DNA from: Drechslerella dactyloides
Lineage: Eukaryota > Ascomycota > Orbiliomycetes > Orbiliales > Orbiliaceae
Direction: 5' to 3'
Assembly: GCA_020064725.1 (NCBI GenBank)
Contig: JAGTWJ010000006.1
Coordinates: forward strand, 1,612,001 to 1,676,000
Length of the DNA: 64,000 nt
The translations under genes were made by a program, and so were the position numbers. Shown in pieces: positions 58,965-64,000 of the stretch (within the stretch, counting starts at the first letter, position 1; every line of letters starts with the position of its first letter). The notes beneath the pieces were generated by a model. It was not told the origin of the DNA. It ran no database searches and was given only the letters and a program-made list of their open reading frames with translations.

Positions 58965-60571
58965 GTTGATCTTGAAACTTCGGGGTCGGGCGGCGCAGGC
59001 GATACGAGGTTCGCGATTGTTGTGATATTGTTGTTGGGATTGCACTCAACAGCTATCGTCTCTGAGAGCAAGACAATTGGAAAGGAGAGCAGCGTCAGCA
59101 GCAGCAGGGAGTGCAGCGGCAGGTTGTTCGCGAAGGCTGTGCCGAATACGAAAGGATAGGAGAAAGACAGCGGTCGTTACGACGCATTGAGGGACGGCTG
59201 AACCTGGATCCGGGGTCACCTTTATGGAAGCCGCTGAGTCGCCGTTGTCGAGATATCAGTAGGCATGCGGGGGAGGCAGCGCTGCATGATAGTGATGGAG
59301 ATATTGTTAATTATCTATAGGCTGCCTCGTGGTGTATATATTTATGCATCCGCGTGCGCATGCAAGGAAAAGGGTCGCCACCCTTTCGAGGGGCCGGCGC
59401 CGAGACAGGTTGGCGATAGTTAGTTGCTCTCAGCGGTGGAAATTGCAGGTCGCTGCTCCGTCATTTGGGGCAGGGCGCGCCGACTACTAAATTGGACCGC
59501 CGGCCCCTGTCTCGGCTGTACTAAGTAGCGCAGACGGTTTCGCATCTCTCGTGCATCTGGCCGCCCGGTCAAGACCGGCTGGGCTGTCGCCGAGACCTCT
59601 GTTGCTTCCGCCGACAGCAATCAAGCAGCCTGTTCGAGACGTGCAATTCGCACATGTTGCCCGCGATGCACTCTGCAATTTTGGGCCGGATGCATTGCAT
59701 TGTATTCGGTCAAGGAGGCTGATGCATGCGGACATCCTGTGTAACGACTGCAGGGCTGGCAAATTCCGCCGACTTGGGATTTTAAATTTTGGTCCGTTGT
59801 AATTGTATCAGCCGCACCGCATTAAAATATTTCAGATGGACCAGTTGCTCCCCCAAAACCGACCGCGGCTTCCGCCGATGCGATGGAGGCTCCGCATCGC
59901 CTCGAACGGCCGTGAGGCTTGGCGGCGCCAACTGCCTTCGGTGCATCAATTAGTCTGCGTGTCGACCTGTCTCGAAGCGGGGAACTGCTGTGTATGCACA
60001 ACTTGAACGTATTGGTCAGAGTTATTCATCAGCAACGCATTAACGGCTGCCTGCAAACTAACAACACACGATATCGTTGTATTTTTGAAGTGCACGCATG
60101 CCACATAATATATATCCGGAAATCAGCGCGTAACCATTTGCTATCGTAATAAATATATTTCTGTCTCTTGATCTCCATGCTTATCGGGATCCCAGAACCA
60201 CACCCCGCTAAAGACATCAGTTCAACTCAACTGCAGACATGATTGTTTATTGCTATAGAGTTCAAACAAGAGTGACAAAAAATTTAACGAGAACATTGAA
60301 CAAGAGGAAACAAAAGAGAGAATGGAGAATAACAGTAGCATTTGAATTTGACAGGCTCTTTGGGTGTACTGCAATAGACTCAAAACTCCAATTGCGACAC
60401 AAAACAAACTTCAGTTAGCAGGAAATACAGGACCAAAATACCAGAGGTCCTTAATTCCTCATCATGTCCTTCCCCGGCCCTTGCTAAAAGCTGCAACCCC
60501 GCACCTCGCCAGATTGCGACTTCAAGACGATTCAATGCCCAGCCGCATACATCTCGAACATTACCAGATGA
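58965..60571. other. 1.6 kb intergenic region, promoter of GH128 gene
   Basis: No gene. It contains the upstream region of the GH128 gene (minus), with a minus-strand TATA-like TAAATATATAC element at about 59333-59343, and a GC-rich block at 59380-59980 with an inverted repeat (59399-59409 with 59506-59516). Frames up to 91 codons have no features. Confidence 0.45.
59399..59516. repeat. inverted repeat, 11 bp arms
   Basis: GCCGAGACAGG at 59399-59409 recurs as its exact reverse complement CCTGTCTCGGC at 59506-59516. The neighbouring GGGGCCGGC (59390-59398) also recurs inverted at 59499-59507, but in shifted order, so the structure is a rearranged palindrome. Confidence 0.7.
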
Positions 60572-60904
60572 CTAGTCTCGGGGATGAAAATTCGGCATAG
60601 TCTGAAGATCAATGAGTCTCTGTCGCTGAACTGCATGTTCTGCCTGGAGAATCCCGTACGTAATGTTACCTGGTTGGTATCCATTTAGTCGCACAAGTAT
60701 CCTGTCTATTTCTCGTTGAGCTATTCCCCGATCGGTGCAGCGACCACATTGCTTGTCTGCCACGTATTCCACTGGATACGGTTCGTAATCCACACAGTCT
60801 GGATTGCCGTACGGTCCTCCCTTTATGCAAACTTGGGTCGCCCCAAAGCGCTTATCGCGGACGGGATGGGTGCAACTGTATACCATGGACTTGTACTGAC
60901 ACAT
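60572..60904 (-). CDS. small cysteine-rich protein, possibly zinc-binding (110 aa)
   Basis: One exon. I place the start at the ATG at 60904 (MCQYKSMVYSCTHPVRDK) because small fungal proteins of this look begin with Met-Cys; an in-frame ATG at 60937 would add 11 residues. Cysteine/histidine positions: MC, YSCTH, TQVCIKG, NPDCVDY and KQCGRC. A pattern of paired Cys/His with a final CxxC suggests a zinc-stabilised fold. The C-terminal half is helical and basic (AQREIDRILVRLNGYQPG; LQAEHAVQRQRLIDLQ). There is no signal peptide, so it is probably cytosolic or nuclear. Function is not known; I recall similar orphan proteins in Pezizomycotina genomes but cannot name a family. Confidence 0.6.
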   Translation of the reverse strand: MCQYKSMVYSCTHPVRDKRFGATQVCIKGGPYGNPDCVDYEPYPVEYVADKQCGRCTDRGIAQREIDRILVRLNGYQPGNITYGILQAEHAVQRQRLIDLQTMPNFHPRD

Positions 60905-60937
60905 GTTCGCTATATATCCTTTGGCATTTGAGATCAA

Positions 60938-63900
60938 TTAGGCGAATTTAGCTTAAGAAGGCGACCAAGGACGTCCGTAATGTAATGCGATGCTAACGTT
61001 CAATTCCGTGTACTAATATGAATAAACGTTAGTAACTGCAAGAGCTCATCGTCCGGAATTTTCACTTGAGCGAGAATCAACTTCAAGTCAATTGAGAAAC
61101 AAAATGGCTCCGACATTGTAGATATCATCAAAGTGCATATCAGTCACGATCACCCTCGTAATCCTCTACAATTTAAGCAAATAGACAGGATTGCGGTTCT
61201 ATAGATTCAAGTTTGAACAATGACAAACGCAATATAATAAGCCCAAGTGACTTACTAGTTTTCTTGTTTTGTATCCGCTATGTATGTATATATAGAGAGG
61301 CAGAATTAAGATGTAGATGCTATTCGAAGGACGGAGATTCAGAACTTTCAGAGAGCTTGGTGTTCAGGTTGGTGATGTTTCGAGAACCACGGCAGAACAA
61401 GTATTGGATTTATAGGCAAGGCCGGGCAAGGGACAGCGGGAGATGCTTCTCAACTTTCAAACCCGATATAAGAAGATAATTTTCGACGAGGTGCTTATGT
61501 TTAGAGCTCCTCCTATTCATATCATCATGTTGTCCTGAAACGACAAGCCATTGACACGCTGTGACCCGGTCTATCTTTCGCGGTCATGTGTAATCGCAGA
61601 CCGTCCCAGCCGCCGGACCCAAAAGTCTGAAAGACGCAAGTGACACAGATTAGGATGAGAGCGATTAGCGTAGTATGCGCCTGACTCCGACAACGATATA
61701 CGATGCAAAATGGTTATATGTTGCAGCTACCCGGCATATCAGGCGACATATATGAATCGCACCATTCGAAACTCCAAACATTCGTAACACCAGAAAAAGA
61801 GCAAAGCAAGCCGAGTTCATCATTGACTATATGACTATAAAAAATATAGTTCAAACTGCTTCTAGCTCGGCGACCTGGGTAGCACTATGATTGGATGATA
61901 TGCGTTCAAGGGACAGTAATACTTCGAGAAACCCACACATTCAGGGAAGTGAGAACAGACTTAGGTCATAAAGTCGATGCTCCGATATCATGATATCTTA
62001 CCTCCTTGAGTCGCGATTGATTGTATTCCAGATGTTTCGGCTCCCGGCCTTCTTAGAAACAATGCGCTTTGCCGCCGCTGCCGTTTTCGTGAAACTCATC
62101 AGAGGTTTTTTCGGCCTCTATCTGGATATACAGCAGCAGCCAGTGGAATATATGAAATAAGATCAATCAATTGAGCGATTTGACGAGATTCGCCCGAGTC
62201 TTTGCTACTCCCCATCAGCCGAAGCCATAGTCTTTTGAACTCGACTGAATTGCCGAAAGAGTACATTCCGCCGTTGCCTAGTGCCGGTCCCAACAAAGCC
62301 GGGGTCGAGGATATCGGATCCCTTGCAGCTGTTGGCATTGGTTCCAACATTTGGATGCGGGGATTCGTTAGCTTCTCGGCAGCTACCTCGGAGCTATCTT
62401 GTTATCGGCCATTGCAGCTCTGTAAGCTATTAGGATGCACGTATACCACTGATAGCCCTCTATTCATGCATGTTGCTAACTGACGGGGCATAAACTTCTT
62501 TCGTCGGCCGTTATATCATGATAGGCCTGGCCTGCAGGATATGTGATATCGGTAGCTAGATCGAGCTTGTTCAGCCGCCGGCCCCTCTGCCCGTACTCCA
62601 TGGGCGGTGCGTGCATAGTAGCAAGTATAAACTTAAACGTGTCATGTTAAGAGCTTTTCTCTGTTTGTTTCGTGTAACCATATGGCATGTTGTAGAATAT
62701 TATCGCTGTGTTGGAAAAAATGTTACAAATATCAATGTCTGCCTAGGCTGGGTGCTGACCGTGACCTCGATCCCTGGTCGAAACGTGCGTCAATTAACGC
62801 TACGGTCCTGATTTTCATATGCGTTCCAAACCATCAACATGACGATGTCGTATACGATATCATATTCTATGTGCTAGTATGCGTATGTGGTATTCTGATT
62901 TAGCTGACAATGCTATAATCCACTACAGTTTGCATTGTGTAACCTCAGGTTTAAGATGGGTAATTGCAGCGCGGTCACAATCATTCGCACGAGTTAGGAT
63001 GACCTGCGGATTCATAGTAAGCTACCTTGTAAACCACAATATATGCAACATTGCGTCGTCTTCACGTTTTGCATGGGCTCAGCGCATCCATGTATCCATA
63101 GATACCAGCAGAACCCAAAATCTTGTTCCTTGTCGCACTGAGATCACCTTGTTATATGTCTCAGAATCCACCGCCCAATTGGCCGGGCCTGCCAGAGGTG
63201 ACCATTTCCCAAGTCGAATGTTCGATTCTTCATATGCTCAAAGGTCACCTTATCTAGTCGGCAGGTTGCATGCGCCGGCGCTAGCACCGGCAGCCGTATA
63301 CATACAGTATCTACTCAAAGACCAACATTGTGCACATGTGGTGGGACAAACACAAGAGATTCACCCTACGGTAATGATAATATGGTACCTATAAATATAA
63401 AATTGGATGAATTGGGCATATGGACCGATAGGCGCGGCCAGATGCTTCTCGTCTGTTTTCTTTCCAGAATGACCGGATGTTTTACTCCAAATTTCCTTAG
63501 GTCATAAAACGTGCGTGCAAGGCCATTTCGTCTACACTTTAGCTCGCAGTGACTGTATGCTTGCAGTTACCCGGTGCGATGCCATCCCAGGGACCATTTT
63601 ACCAGATATAATACACACATCAAGGATACATGCGTGCGTGCAGGGAATACAGCCTCCACCTAAGTTGGCTCGAAAATTCGACCAAATGTTTTCATACAAT
63701 TACGTAATACGATATGACATCGCTTTCCGGGAGAGATTTGAACATATATTCCGTGAATTAATTGCGTCATGCAATGCATTTGCTCGATCGTCATTTCTTC
63801 AATTTTTTGCTGGGCTGATAACATGTCATTATATTAAGCGAACATTGTCCTAGGCCCCCAGCGGTCTCGTCGCCTGAAACTGTGCCAGCTGCTGGTATCC

Positions 63901-64000
63901 GCGCTACTGCGCTTTAACTTGCAGCCATAATTATCATTTCGGTTGCCCTAAAATCAGAGGGACTGCAGGCACACGCACCTTTGAGCCGCGCAATTTGTAG
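60938..64000. other. 3.1 kb terminal region without a confident gene
   Basis: Frames on both strands are short; the longest (171 codons, 62879-63394, plus) has no recognisable domain, signal peptide or codon bias like the real genes here. I saw no repeats longer than a few bases, no tRNA boxes and no transposon ends. Confidence 0.4.

Noticed and set aside
62879..63394. 171-codon plus-strand frame near the window end
   Set aside because: No domain, no codon bias like the real genes, and no support from splice sites or promoter elements.

Overview
The window is nuclear DNA of a filamentous ascomycete (Pezizomycotina). Protein-coding genes are interrupted by short introns of about 45-100 bp with GT...AG ends and CTAAC-like branch points. 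The gene set is typical of that group: an Aim21-type actin-patch protein, a Caj1/Djp1-type DnaJ protein, a BCS1-like AAA ATPase, a GH81 and a GH128 beta-1,3-glucanase, and small secreted proteins. I cannot fix the genus. I assembled spliced gene models by hand, checking that reading phase is kept across every intron.

Layout. 1-12.5 kb: a two-exon conserved protein of unknown function (- strand, 627-1955), a 4.3 kb intergenic/leader region full of short tandem motifs, an intronless AIM21-like gene (6250-8532), and a three-exon RS/RD-rich protein with a GC-AG intron (10322-12453). 12.5-31.2 kb: gene-poor, holding only a small secreted protein (15527-16162, -) and a 424-residue fungal protein of unknown function (21311-22585, -). 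It also holds what looks like a decayed Thr/Ser-rich wall-protein gene near 28.8-29.5 kb. 31.2-41 kb: a four-exon small soluble protein (31238-32098), a protein-kinase-like protein without catalytic motifs (35717-37910) and, convergent with it, an eight-exon DnaJ/DnaJ-X gene (38861-40676, -). 41-47 kb: a glycine-zipper protein whose 5' end is unresolved (42014-42576), followed on the same strand by a BCS1-like AAA ATPase with a long charged tail (44654-46756). 47-64 kb: a three-exon cysteine-rich protein with a GPI-type C-terminus (47622-48237, -), about 5.8 kb without a clear gene, then a tail-to-tail pair of beta-1,3-glucanases: GH81 (54027-56952, +) and GPI-type GH128 (57911-58964, -). A small cysteine-rich protein follows (60572-60904, -).

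How the genes relate. The GH81/GH128 pair probably acts on the same polymer, cell-wall beta-1,3-glucan. The glycine-zipper gene and the BCS1-like ATPase are neighbours on one strand and both are membrane-associated by sequence; they are the best candidate here for an undescribed functional pair, but the link is inference from position only. The other genes look like independent single-gene units. I recognised no tRNA, rRNA, CRISPR array or intact transposon. Gene density (about 14 genes in 64 kb) is low for this group.
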